A stretch of 64,000 nucleotides of DNA from Oxalobacteraceae sp. CFBP 13730. GTDB taxonomy: Bacteria > Pseudomonadota > Gammaproteobacteria > Burkholderiales > Burkholderiaceae_D. The translations under genes were made by a program, and so were the position numbers. Below, piece by piece: positions 40,661 through 48,923 of this stretch; position 1 is the stretch's first letter, and each line of letters opens with the position of its first letter. The notes below the pieces were generated by a model, which searched no databases, was not told where the DNA came from, and worked only from the letters and a program-made list of their open reading frames with translations. The stretch spans positions 558,001 to 622,000 of the forward strand of contig JACYUQ010000004.1 in the NCBI GenBank assembly GCA_014841835.1, in the 5' to 3' direction.

Positions 40661-42913
40661 TCAGTAAAACCGCAGGATATCGGTCGACATCGTCGTGCCC
40701 AGCTGCGGCGCCACGCCTTGCCGGTCCGCTGGCAAGAGATGCCGCGGCAGGCCGGGAATGTGTTCCTGCACCGTGATGGCGAAGACCTCGTTGGGCTCAC
40801 TTTCGATCTCGAACTGCAGCACCCGGTCCTGCATCCCGTACAGCGACAGCGACCACGCGCTTTCCTTGTCACTGAGCGTCACGCCGTCGACGCGCGAGCG
40901 CAGCGCCCTGGCGCCGTGCATGGCCAGCGCGATATGCGGGGCGCGATTGGCCGAGCGCACCGTGAATCTGGCCAGCCGCACCTTGCCAACGTGGTTGCGC
41001 AGGATGAAGTACTCGGGGAACGTGATCGCATCGTCGCGCGGCGCGACGGCGTACCACTGGGGCGCGCTGCGCAGGCCAAAGACTTCGACGAAGACGGTCG
41101 GCCTGGCGCGGCCCGCGAACAGGTCGCGGCGCCAGTCGGCCAGCGGCTGCTGCGGCAGCAGCCAGTAGGCGCGCCACGAGTTCATGTCCTTGTAATAGAC
41201 CAGCCCCTCGAGGTTCCCGGGTTCTGCCGCCTGTTCATGTCGTGCTGCAGTGCCATCCGGCAGTGCCAGGCATGCGGCCAGCGCCAGTGCCAGCGCGCTG
41301 GCGACGGCGGCTCTGCTGCGCAGCATCAGCAGCGGGCTGGCAAAGCACAGCATGGGCAGCGCCATCAGCATCGGCGGAACATGCATGTGGCCCGGTGCGA
41401 GCAGGATCCAGGCATCGCGCAGCACCGGCGGGAGCAGGCTCACGGCCGGCGCCAGGCCGGCCAGCAGCACCAGCAGGCGCACGCCGGAGCCTTGCCGTTC
41501 GCCCCAGTGCGTATGCAGCAGCGTGAAGGCGCCCAGCGCCGCCACCAGCGGCCAGGCCAGCAGCGGCGCCATCGTTGGCAGGAACACAGCGGCAAAGAGC
41601 AGCACCAGCGTCGGCCAGGCCAGCGCGCCGAGCACCGTCGCGGCCGTGCCGACACTGCGCCGCAGCAGGTACAGGCCGGCCACGAACACGCAGGCCGTGA
41701 CGACGGCAACGGTCAACGGCAGCCGGTGTTCACCGGCCAGGCCGGCAGCGGCCAGCTCGCCGTCCCAGCTCCAGGTGCCCACGCGTACCACGAGCAGCAG
41801 GAAGCACACGCCGAACGCGCCCTGCGCTGCGTCCAGCACGCCGTCCTGGCCGAACTGGCCGCGCCATGCGCGCGCCAGCATCAGGCAGGACAGGATCGCC
41901 GGCACCCACACCAGCCACGCCGCATGGTGGACGGGCCCGATGATTGGCAGTGCAAAGTAGACGTGCGCTGCCTGGCGGCCCGGTGCCAATGGCGCCGCAC
42001 CGTAGGCGCGGGCCAGGCGCAGCATGGCGTCGCCCAACTGACGCGGCGCGGTGTCGGCCGCGCGTGGCTCGCCGCCCCCGAACAGCAGCACCGGCGCATC
42101 GAGCCGGGTAAGCGGGCCGATATGGGGCGCGTCGCCCAGCAGCCATGCCAGCGTCGCGTTCGCAGACGTGCCGCGCAGCTCGGGCGCAGCCTGCATCCAG
42201 CCCGTCAGGGCCGGTGCACCCGCGCTGCTGGCCTCCAGCATGCGTAGCGGGCCGTCGACGGCGCCATCGAACCGGAGCGCCATGCCGATGCGGCCGGCCA
42301 GCGGGTGTTGTTCGACAAATCCTCGCGACCCGAGCATGCCAACCCGCTCGCCGTCGGCAAACAGCAGCACGATGTCGTTGGCCGGCGGGGCGGCGCGCAA
42401 TGCGCGCGCGGTGTCGAGCAGTGCGCTGACGGTGGCCGCACCTGGCAGGGCGTCACGCGGCGCCGCGCCGCTGTCGTAGTGCGTTGCCAGCAGCAGGGCG
42501 GGTCGTCGCGCAGCATCGGGCGCGCTGCCGGGAATCGTCGCGACGACGTTATGCACGACCCCGATCGTGTGGTGAATGCCGCCGAAGAGCCGCGTGACCG
42601 AGGTGCGCACGGTCGCGCGCTGCACGGCTGGCGCTAGCCCCATCGCGCGCAGTTGCAGCATCAGGTAGGCGCGCGCGTGCGCATTGTCGCTGCCCCCGAT
42701 CGAGCGGGGGCTGGCCGCCAGCACCCGCTGATGGTCGTTGGCGCGCGCGGCCCACGCGGGGTCCACGATCGACGCAACAGGTGCCGGGATGACGGGCGGC
42801 GCCAGCGCCAGCCAGGCCAGGACGGAGAGGGCGGCAAGTGCGACAGCGCTGGCGACGGCATCTCTGACCCTCGGGATGTGGAAGGCTGGTGTTACGGCGC
42901 GGACGGCATCCAT
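40661..42913 (-). CDS. Membrane-bound M28 peptidase homologue with degraded metal site
   Basis: The 750-residue protein has an N-terminal helix (ASAVALAALSVLAWLALAPP), an M28-like lumenal domain (about 40-310), six or more membrane helices (about 320-560), and a C-terminal soluble beta-rich domain (about 570-750). This layout resembles ER-type M28 proteins (ERMP1). The first zinc His is kept in LLATHYDSGAAPR, but the bridging Asp region reads LPGAATVSALLD, and the usual Glu-Glu pair reads DGERVGMLGS. The site therefore lacks at least two ligands, and the protein may be inactive or have another role. The ATG at 42913 is chosen because GGAG lies 8 bases upstream; an in-frame GTG at 42931 has no such site. 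Confidence 0.82.
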   Translation of the reverse strand: MDAVRAVTPAFHIPRVRDAVASAVALAALSVLAWLALAPPVIPAPVASIVDPAWAARANDHQRVLAASPRSIGGSDNAHARAYLMLQLRAMGLAPAVQRATVRTSVTRLFGGIHHTIGVVHNVVATIPGSAPDAARRPALLLATHYDSGAAPRDALPGAATVSALLDTARALRAAPPANDIVLLFADGERVGMLGSRGFVEQHPLAGRIGMALRFDGAVDGPLRMLEASSAGAPALTGWMQAAPELRGTSANATLAWLLGDAPHIGPLTRLDAPVLLFGGGEPRAADTAPRQLGDAMLRLARAYGAAPLAPGRQAAHVYFALPIIGPVHHAAWLVWVPAILSCLMLARAWRGQFGQDGVLDAAQGAFGVCFLLLVVRVGTWSWDGELAAAGLAGEHRLPLTVAVVTACVFVAGLYLLRRSVGTAATVLGALAWPTLVLLFAAVFLPTMAPLLAWPLVAALGAFTLLHTHWGERQGSGVRLLVLLAGLAPAVSLLPPVLRDAWILLAPGHMHVPPMLMALPMLCFASPLLMLRSRAAVASALALALAACLALPDGTAARHEQAAEPGNLEGLVYYKDMNSWRAYWLLPQQPLADWRRDLFAGRARPTVFVEVFGLRSAPQWYAVAPRDDAITFPEYFILRNHVGKVRLARFTVRSANRAPHIALAMHGARALRSRVDGVTLSDKESAWSLSLYGMQDRVLQFEIESEPNEVFAITVQEHIPGLPRHLLPADRQGVAPQLGTTMSTDILRFY

Positions 42914-42945
42914 CGGTTGTTCTCCATGCACCTGTCACAAGGGCG

Positions 42946-42977
42946 AAAAAAAGCCCGCCGGATCAAGAGGGGCGGGC
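42946..42977 (-). terminator. Intrinsic terminator of the tonB gene
   Basis: On the minus strand, GCCCGCC and GGCGGGC form a stem around an 11-base loop, followed directly by seven T residues. It starts 20 bases after the tonB stop codon and separates tonB from the M28-like gene. Confidence 0.93.
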
Positions 42978-42996
42978 GAAAGAGGAGCGGTCCTGG

Positions 42997-43659
42997 TTAC
43001 TCGAGTGTCCAGACATAGGCGAGCTTCGCCCACCCGGCTGCGGCGACGCCGCCCTGCATCGCGGGCCGGAATGTGCACGTGCTCAGCGCATTGATGGCGG
43101 CGCGATCGAGATCGCGCGAGCCGCTCGACGACTGGATGCGCGCATCCTGTACGCGCCCATCGGCGCCGACCAGCAGCGCCAGCGTCACGGTACCGGTGTC
43201 GCCATTGCGCGCGGCGCGCACCGGATAGGCAGGCTTGGTGCAGCCACTGGCGTCGGCAAGCACGGCGCTGCGCACTAGGGCGTTGCTGGTCGATGGCTGG
43301 GCGGCTGGCGCCGGTGGCGCTTCTGTTTGCAGCGGCGGGGCCGGCTCTGGCGCTGGCTCGGTGCTGGCCTGAACGGCAGGTTGGGGCGGCGGCGCGGCAA
43401 TCTCGACCTCGACCTTCGGCACCACGATGTCGGGTGGCGCCGACCGGACTTGTGGCCTGGGCGGCTCGGGCGGGGGCGACGGCGGCGGTATCTCGGGGGT
43501 CATCCACACCATGGGCTCGTCAAAAATGGCGGGCAGCGAGATTGTCTTCGCATTCATGACGTTCACGACGCCCATCGCAACCAGCACATGCAGACCGGCG
43601 ACGAGGACAAACTTGCCGGCCTTGCCGCCGACGCCATCGTGGATGTAAGAACCATGCAT
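42997..43659 (-). CDS. TonB-type energy transducer
   Basis: The 220-residue protein has the TonB layout: an N-terminal membrane helix (FVLVAGLHVLVAMGVVNVM), a Pro-rich spacer (PPPSPPPEPPRPQ, then EPAPEPAPPLQTEAPP) and a C-terminal TonB domain (KPAYPVRAARNGDTGTVTLA, VQDARIQSSSGSRDLDRAA and TFRPAMQ). It would transmit proton-motive force to outer-membrane receptors. The ATG at 43659 has a strong GGAGG site; upstream in-frame starts at 43713 and 43692 fall in or before the promoter's transcribed start. No exbB or exbD lies next to it, so it uses partners elsewhere. Confidence 0.9.
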   Translation of the reverse strand: MHGSYIHDGVGGKAGKFVLVAGLHVLVAMGVVNVMNAKTISLPAIFDEPMVWMTPEIPPPSPPPEPPRPQVRSAPPDIVVPKVEVEIAAPPPQPAVQASTEPAPEPAPPLQTEAPPAPAAQPSTSNALVRSAVLADASGCTKPAYPVRAARNGDTGTVTLALLVGADGRVQDARIQSSSGSRDLDRAAINALSTCTFRPAMQGGVAAAGWAKLAYVWTLE

Positions 43660-43711
43660 ATCGACCTCCGGGGGTATTGTTGAAGGGTGCATATCTACCG
43701 CTGATGGAATC

Positions 43712-43740
43712 AATATATGCTAGAGCCTAGCAATTTGCAA
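43712..43740 (-). promoter_or_regulatory. Sigma-70 promoter of tonB
   Basis: On the minus strand, TTGCAA (43735-43740) and TATATT (43712-43717) are separated by exactly 17 bases. Transcription should begin near 43705, about 45 bases before the chosen tonB start. The rest of the 333-base gap up to the regulator gene at 43993 holds no gene that I can support. Confidence 0.7.
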
Positions 43741-43992
43741 ATCCATTGGGGGGTAATTTTAGTTCTATTTGTGGGTTGCTTGGATTGCGACGATGTTGCC
43801 GACATGCTCAGCCAACGCGTCGCCTCAGTGCGCATCGCATGCGTTATCCGCCCTTTTACCCATCGCTTCCCCGCCCGTTGTGTGAAATAATTCCCCTCTA
43901 TCCCGGGGCCCATTGCCCCGGCCGTGCATGTCGCATCCAGACCTGCACGCGCAACGCACGTGCACCACAGGCCCCCGCGCCAGGAGAACAAA

Positions 43993-44643
43993 TTGGCAGA
44001 ACAGAACAAACCCATCCGCGTCATGCTGGCCGACGATCACCCCATCGTCATGACCGGTTTCGCCATGTCGCTCGAAGCGGCCGGCATGCAGGTGGTGGGC
44101 CAGGCCAAGACCCCGAGCGAAGCCACCGCGCTGTACGCGGCCGAGCAGCCCGACGTCGCCGTGCTCGACATGCGCTTCGGCACCGAGCTGACCGGCATGG
44201 ATGCGGCGCAGGCCATCCTGAAGTCCGACCCGGCGGCCAAGATCGTTTTTCTCAGCCAGTTTGACCAGGATAGTCTGATCAAGGAAACCTACCGCCTCGG
44301 CGCCCACGCCTTCGTCACCAAGGATTGCGACCCGGCCGACCTGGCCACCGCCGTGCGTCACGCGCACGAGGGCAAGCTGTACTTCCTGCCGCACATCGCC
44401 TCGCGCCTGGCCAGCATGGCCGTGCGCGGCGAAGTCACGCCGCAGTCGCAGCTCGACGAGCGCGGCCTGGAAATCTTCAAGTTCATGGCCGAGGGCATGA
44501 CCAACGCCGAAATCGCCGAGCGGCTCGATCTGTCGACCAAGACCATCAGCAATATCAGCCAGTCGATCAAAGAGAAACTGGGCGTGCACCGTCAGGCCAG
44601 CATCACGCTGCTGGCCGTCAAGCACGGCCTGATCGAGCCGTAA
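43993..44643 (+). CDS. LuxR/NarL-family response regulator
   Basis: The 216-residue regulator has an N-terminal receiver (RVMLADDHPIVMTGFA with the acidic pair, phospho-acceptor Asp59 in VAVLDMRFG, and Lys in FVTKDCDP) and a C-terminal LuxR-type helix-turn-helix (MTNAEIAERLDLSTKTISNI). It starts with TTG at 43993, with AGGAG 7 bases upstream; other upstream starts have no such site. It is first in a three-gene operon with a binding protein and a histidine kinase, which should phosphorylate it. Confidence 0.92.
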   Translation: MAEQNKPIRVMLADDHPIVMTGFAMSLEAAGMQVVGQAKTPSEATALYAAEQPDVAVLDMRFGTELTGMDAAQAILKSDPAAKIVFLSQFDQDSLIKETYRLGAHAFVTKDCDPADLATAVRHAHEGKLYFLPHIASRLASMAVRGEVTPQSQLDERGLEIFKFMAEGMTNAEIAERLDLSTKTISNISQSIKEKLGVHRQASITLLAVKHGLIEP

Positions 44644-44646
44644 GCG

Positions 44647-45600
44647 ATGACCAAGCTCCTGCGCCGGATGCAGAATGCTTCACGTGCGCGTTCGCTCGCC
44701 CCGCTACTCGCCATGACGCTGGCCCTGGCCGCCACCGGCGCCCATGCCGTCCAGGCCCAGCAAACCGAGCGCGAACGCGAAGAAGTGCAGGGCTATCGCT
44801 TCCAGATCATCACCGGTGACGACAGCGCGGTCACGCACCGTATCGTCGACGACCTGTACAAGCGCCTGGTGCCGACCTTCGCCGCGTTTCGCACCGAACT
44901 CGCGCAGAAGCGCCGCATGCTGTATATCGCGGTCGGCCCGACCGCGCTGCGCGATGCGCTGTCGCGGCGCTGCGATTGCGTCGTCATCTCGGCCTATACA
45001 TCCAGCCAGGTGTGGCGTGGCCTGACGGCGCGCCTGCCCAAGCCACGCCGCGCGGCCATCACGGCGGTGTACGCCGAGCCGGCGCCGAACGACCAGATGC
45101 GCCTGGCCGAACTCCTGTACGGCCGTCCGGTGCGCGTGGGCGTGCTGCTCGGTCCCGACACCGCCTTCCTGCGCCCGGTGCTGCACGACGCCGCCGAGAT
45201 CCAGATGTTCACGCCGGGCGACGACCTGAATCACACACTGGGCAGCATGACGCGCGCCGAGACGCTGCTGGCGCTGCCCGACAGCGACATCTACAACGCC
45301 GAAAACGTGCGCAACATCCTGCTGTCGACCTACCGCCGCAAGCAGGGCGTGATCGGCTTCTCGGCTGACATGGTCAAGGTGGGTGCGCTGGCGACCACGT
45401 ATTCCGAAGTCGAAGAAATCAACGCCCAGGTGGCCGAGATCACGGCCGATTTTGTGCGCACCGGCGAACTGCCGGCGCCGCAGTTCCCGCGCTACTTCCG
45501 CACGATCATCAATGAAGGCGTGGCCAGTTCGCTCGACCTGCGCCTGACCGACGCAGCGCGCAACTTCGCCCGGCCGGCACCGGTGCCGGCGGCGCGATGA
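44647..45600 (+). CDS. Periplasmic substrate-binding-like protein linked to a two-component system
   Basis: The 317-residue protein has a likely signal peptide (PLLAMTLALAATGAHAVQA) and then a two-lobe alpha/beta fold like ABC-type solute-binding proteins (TALRDALSRRCDCVVISAYT, RPVRVGVLLGPDTAFL, TYRRKQGVIGFSADMVKVGA). There is no ABC permease or ATPase nearby. It lies 3 bases after the response regulator and overlaps the kinase start by ATGA. This suggests that it binds a ligand and presents it to the kinase. The ligand is unknown. Confidence 0.75.
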   Translation: MTKLLRRMQNASRARSLAPLLAMTLALAATGAHAVQAQQTEREREEVQGYRFQIITGDDSAVTHRIVDDLYKRLVPTFAAFRTELAQKRRMLYIAVGPTALRDALSRRCDCVVISAYTSSQVWRGLTARLPKPRRAAITAVYAEPAPNDQMRLAELLYGRPVRVGVLLGPDTAFLRPVLHDAAEIQMFTPGDDLNHTLGSMTRAETLLALPDSDIYNAENVRNILLSTYRRKQGVIGFSADMVKVGALATTYSEVEEINAQVAEITADFVRTGELPAPQFPRYFRTIINEGVASSLDLRLTDAARNFARPAPVPAAR

Positions 45601-47153
45601 ACCTGCGTTTCTGGCGCGGCTGGGGTGTCGGACGGCGCATGGCCGTCATCACGATGCTGCCGGTGATCCTGCTGTTTACGTCCTTCGTCTGGTACTCGTG
45701 GTACGCGCACCGCGCCCAGGTGGCCGAAGAACTGGCCGAGCGTGGCCGCATCCTGGCGCGCGCGCTGTCCGAGACGTCCGAGTACAACGTCATCTCGGGC
45801 AACCTGTCCGACCTGCGCCTGACCATCAATGGCCTTGTGCAGTCCGACCGCAGCATCTACCGCGTCGACGTCATCGACGGCAGCGGGCGCGCGGCCGTGC
45901 GCGTGGTGTCCGAGTCGGCGCTGGATGCCCAGTCCCACTACTACGAAGCGCCGATCCGCAAGCAGGTCGTCTGGATCAACCTGTTCTCGGACAACGGCAC
46001 GCCGCACGTGTCGGCGTCGAGCGATTCGCGTCCGCCCACGCTCACCACCGAAGTGGTGGGCTGGGTGCGGGTGACGATGTCGCCGGCGAACATGATGGCC
46101 AAGCAGACCGACCGCTTCCAGATCGAACTGTCGATGGCGGCGCTGGCGCTGGCTGCCAGCGGCATCCTGGCCTGGGTGCTGGCGCGCTCGCTGATCGTGC
46201 CACTGCGCGAGGCGATCGGCACGCTGCGCCAGATCCGGGGCGGTAACTTCCGCGTGCATCCGCCGGTCACCACCGGCGGCGAGATCGGCGAGCTGCAATC
46301 GTCGATCGGCGAGATGTCGCTGGCGCTGGGCGAATCCAAGCGCGACCTCGAAAACAAGGTGGCCGAGCGCACGCGCGACCTGCTCGCCTCGCGCAACGAA
46401 GCGCTGCGCGCCGATGCCGACAAGCGCAAACTGATCCAGAAGGTCAACGAGATCATCGAGGACGAGCGCAAGAGCATCGCAGTCGAAATCCACGACGAAC
46501 TCAATGCGTCGCTGATCGCGGCGCGCCTCGAAGCGCAGGCGATCGGCCTGCTGGCGGCCAAGGCGCCTGCCGGCCCCGAGGTGGTGGAAATCAAGCGCAA
46601 GTCCGAAGCGATTACCAAGCTCGCGCTCGACCTGTACGCCAACGGCCGGCGCCTGGTGCGCCGCCTGCGGCCCGAGGTGCTCGATATGCTCGGCCTGCAC
46701 GGCGCGGTCGAAGAGATGGTGCGCCACTACGACACCACGTCCGGCTGCCGCTTCGACCTGCACAGCGAAGGCGATTTCGCGCGCCTGTCGAACGAGCTGG
46801 CCATTTCGGCCTACCGCATCGTGCAGGAGGCGCTGTCGAACGTCATGAAACACGCTGCGGCGCGATCGGCGCACGTCAGCCTGCTGCTCGACGAAGGCAA
46901 GGGCATGCTGCGCATCCGCGTGGTCGACGATGGCGCCGGCTTCGACACGGCCAGCGCCTCCGAAGGCATCGGCATCATCGGCATGCGCGAGCGCGCCTAC
47001 GCGCTGCACGGCACGATCGAGGTACGCTCGAGCCCCGGTGAAGGCACTGACGTCGCCATCGCCCTGCCGTTGACGCTGGCGCCGCCGGCGCCGACCGCGT
47101 CCACCGCGCCAGCCGCGACTGCGCCTGCCACACCTCCCGGCGTCATCCTGTAA
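45597..47153 (+). CDS. NarX-type sensor histidine kinase (HisKA_3)
   Basis: The 518-residue kinase has an N-terminal membrane helix (MAVITMLPVILLFTSFVWYSW), a periplasmic sensor region (about 40-175), a second helix (SMAALALAASGILAWVLARS) with a HAMP domain after it, a coiled-coil stretch (SKRDLENKVAERTRDLLASR), the HisKA_3 phospho-acceptor box DERKSIAVEIHDELNASL, and the ATPase domain (RIVQEALSNVMKHA, VVDDGAGFD, GIGIIGMRERA). The extreme C-terminus is a Pro/Ala/Thr tail. It overlaps the binding-protein gene by ATGA. Confidence 0.93.
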   Translation: MNLRFWRGWGVGRRMAVITMLPVILLFTSFVWYSWYAHRAQVAEELAERGRILARALSETSEYNVISGNLSDLRLTINGLVQSDRSIYRVDVIDGSGRAAVRVVSESALDAQSHYYEAPIRKQVVWINLFSDNGTPHVSASSDSRPPTLTTEVVGWVRVTMSPANMMAKQTDRFQIELSMAALALAASGILAWVLARSLIVPLREAIGTLRQIRGGNFRVHPPVTTGGEIGELQSSIGEMSLALGESKRDLENKVAERTRDLLASRNEALRADADKRKLIQKVNEIIEDERKSIAVEIHDELNASLIAARLEAQAIGLLAAKAPAGPEVVEIKRKSEAITKLALDLYANGRRLVRRLRPEVLDMLGLHGAVEEMVRHYDTTSGCRFDLHSEGDFARLSNELAISAYRIVQEALSNVMKHAAARSAHVSLLLDEGKGMLRIRVVDDGAGFDTASASEGIGIIGMRERAYALHGTIEVRSSPGEGTDVAIALPLTLAPPAPTASTAPAATAPATPPGVIL

Positions 47154-47180
47154 GCATCACCTTAATTAGCGAAGAACACC

Positions 47181-48872
47181 ATGGCTACTGCACCCCTCAC
47201 GCCCTACGAACAAGGAAACCTGAACCAGACCACCACCTGGGCCGACTGCATCGCCTGGTATCACGACCTCGCGCGCCAGTATCCGGCGGTGCTGCGCTTC
47301 GAACAGGTGGGCGTGTCCGATGCGGGCGTGCCGATCCACGCCGGCGTGGTCAGCAGCGACGGCGTGTTCGACCGCGCCGCCATCAAGGCCGCCGGGCGCG
47401 CGGTTTTCTTCAATAACAACGGCATCCACCCGGGCGAGCCGGAAGGCGTCGACGGCTGCATGGCGCTGGTGCGCGACTTTTGCCTTGAGCCTGAACGTTT
47501 GCATGCACTGGGGACAACCGTGTTCCTGTTCGTCCCGCTGTACAACGTCGACGGCGCCTTCAACCGCGCCGACACGTCGCGCGTGAACCAGGATGGGCCG
47601 GAGCAGTTCGGCTTTCGCGGCAACAGCCGCCACCTCGACCTGAACCGCGACTTCATCAAGTGCGACACGCTCACGGCGCGCGTGTTCAACGAATTGTTCA
47701 CGGCATGGGACCCGGACGTGATGGTCGACACCCACACGTCCAACGGCGCCGACTACAGCTACACGATGACGCTGATCCACACGCAGGCCGACAAGCTCGG
47801 TGGTGGCCTGGGCGAATTTTTGCGCGCCGAGATGCTGCCAGCAATGTACGCCGGGATGGATGCGCGCGGCTGGCCGACCTGCCCGTACGTGAACCCGGTG
47901 CAGGACAGCCCGGACCACGGCATCGCCGAATTCCTGGAAACCGCGCGCTTCTCGACCGGCTACGCAGCGCTGCACCACACGATCGGCTTCATGCCCGAGA
48001 CCCACATGCTCAAGCCGTTCCGGGATCGCTATGAATCGATGCGCGCGCTGGTCGACGTCGCACTGGCCTTCACCGTGCAGAACGCCCCGCGCATCCAGGC
48101 GCTGCGCCGCGCGGCGAAGGACGCGGGCCGCACGCAAGCCGAGTGGCCGGTGCGCTGGAAGATGGACGAAGCCAATCCGTCGAGCTTCCGTTTCAAAGGG
48201 TATGAAGCCAAGTATAAAAAGAGCGTGCTGGGTGATTATTCCCGCCTGTACTACGACCGCAGCAGCGTCTGGGAACGCGATATCGCCTATTACAACCGCT
48301 TCCCTGTGGACGCGAGCGTGCCGGCGCCGCAGGCGTACGTGGTGCCGCAGCAGTGGCGTGAGGCGATCGAGCGCCTGGAGTGGAATGGCGTGCGCATGGA
48401 GCGCATCGACGCTGACCGCATGCAGCAGGTCGCGTACTACCAGATCGACAGCGTGACCTCGCGCCCGACGGCGTACGAGGGCCACATGTTCCATGACGAC
48501 GTGGTGCTCGAACGGCGTCACGCCAGCGTGCAGCTGCGCGCCGGGGATGTTTTGGTGCCGCTGGACCAGGACAATGCGCGATATGCGGTCGAAACGCTCG
48601 AGCCGCTGGCGCACGATAGCTTCTTCCGCTGGGGCTTCTTCAACAGCGTGCTGGAAAAGAAGGAAGCGTATTCGGAGTATGTGTTCGAGGACGAGGCCGA
48701 GCGGCTGCTGGCGCAGGAGCCGGCGCTGGCGGCGAAGTTTGAACAGTGGAAGAGTGAGAATCCAGCGCTGCTGACGAACCAGGAAGCGGTGCTGGACTTC
48801 ATCTTTGCCAACTGCGCGCGCTACCGCGAGCCGGAATGGCGCCGGTATCCGGTGTTCATGATCGAGCGTTGA
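47181..48872 (+). CDS. M14 family metallocarboxypeptidase
   Basis: The 563-residue protein has the M14 zinc ligands His83 and Glu86 in NNNGIHPGEPEGVDG and His185 in MVDTHTSNGADY, and the substrate-anchoring NRDF around 155-158. No signal peptide is visible (MATAPLTPYEQGNLNQ), so it may work in the cytoplasm or leave by another route. The C-terminal 250 residues are not the standard carboxypeptidase part and match no family I recognise. It is 27 bases after the kinase gene, so it may share its transcript. A hairpin separates it from the convergent DUF885 gene. Confidence 0.88.
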   Translation: MATAPLTPYEQGNLNQTTTWADCIAWYHDLARQYPAVLRFEQVGVSDAGVPIHAGVVSSDGVFDRAAIKAAGRAVFFNNNGIHPGEPEGVDGCMALVRDFCLEPERLHALGTTVFLFVPLYNVDGAFNRADTSRVNQDGPEQFGFRGNSRHLDLNRDFIKCDTLTARVFNELFTAWDPDVMVDTHTSNGADYSYTMTLIHTQADKLGGGLGEFLRAEMLPAMYAGMDARGWPTCPYVNPVQDSPDHGIAEFLETARFSTGYAALHHTIGFMPETHMLKPFRDRYESMRALVDVALAFTVQNAPRIQALRRAAKDAGRTQAEWPVRWKMDEANPSSFRFKGYEAKYKKSVLGDYSRLYYDRSSVWERDIAYYNRFPVDASVPAPQAYVVPQQWREAIERLEWNGVRMERIDADRMQQVAYYQIDSVTSRPTAYEGHMFHDDVVLERRHASVQLRAGDVLVPLDQDNARYAVETLEPLAHDSFFRWGFFNSVLEKKEAYSEYVFEDEAERLLAQEPALAAKFEQWKSENPALLTNQEAVLDFIFANCARYREPEWRRYPVFMIER

Positions 48873-48888
48873 ACAGCGCGTTGAACAA

Positions 48889-48917
48889 TACGGTGGACGG
48901 CCTGGCCGTCCACCGTA
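48889..48917. terminator. Hairpin between the convergent M14 and DUF885 genes
   Basis: 13-base perfect arms (48889-48901 and 48905-48917) enclose a 3-base loop. It lies in a 51-base gap between convergent genes, so it probably ends both transcripts. T-runs are short on either side. Confidence 0.75.
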
Positions 48918-48923
48918 CTGGTG

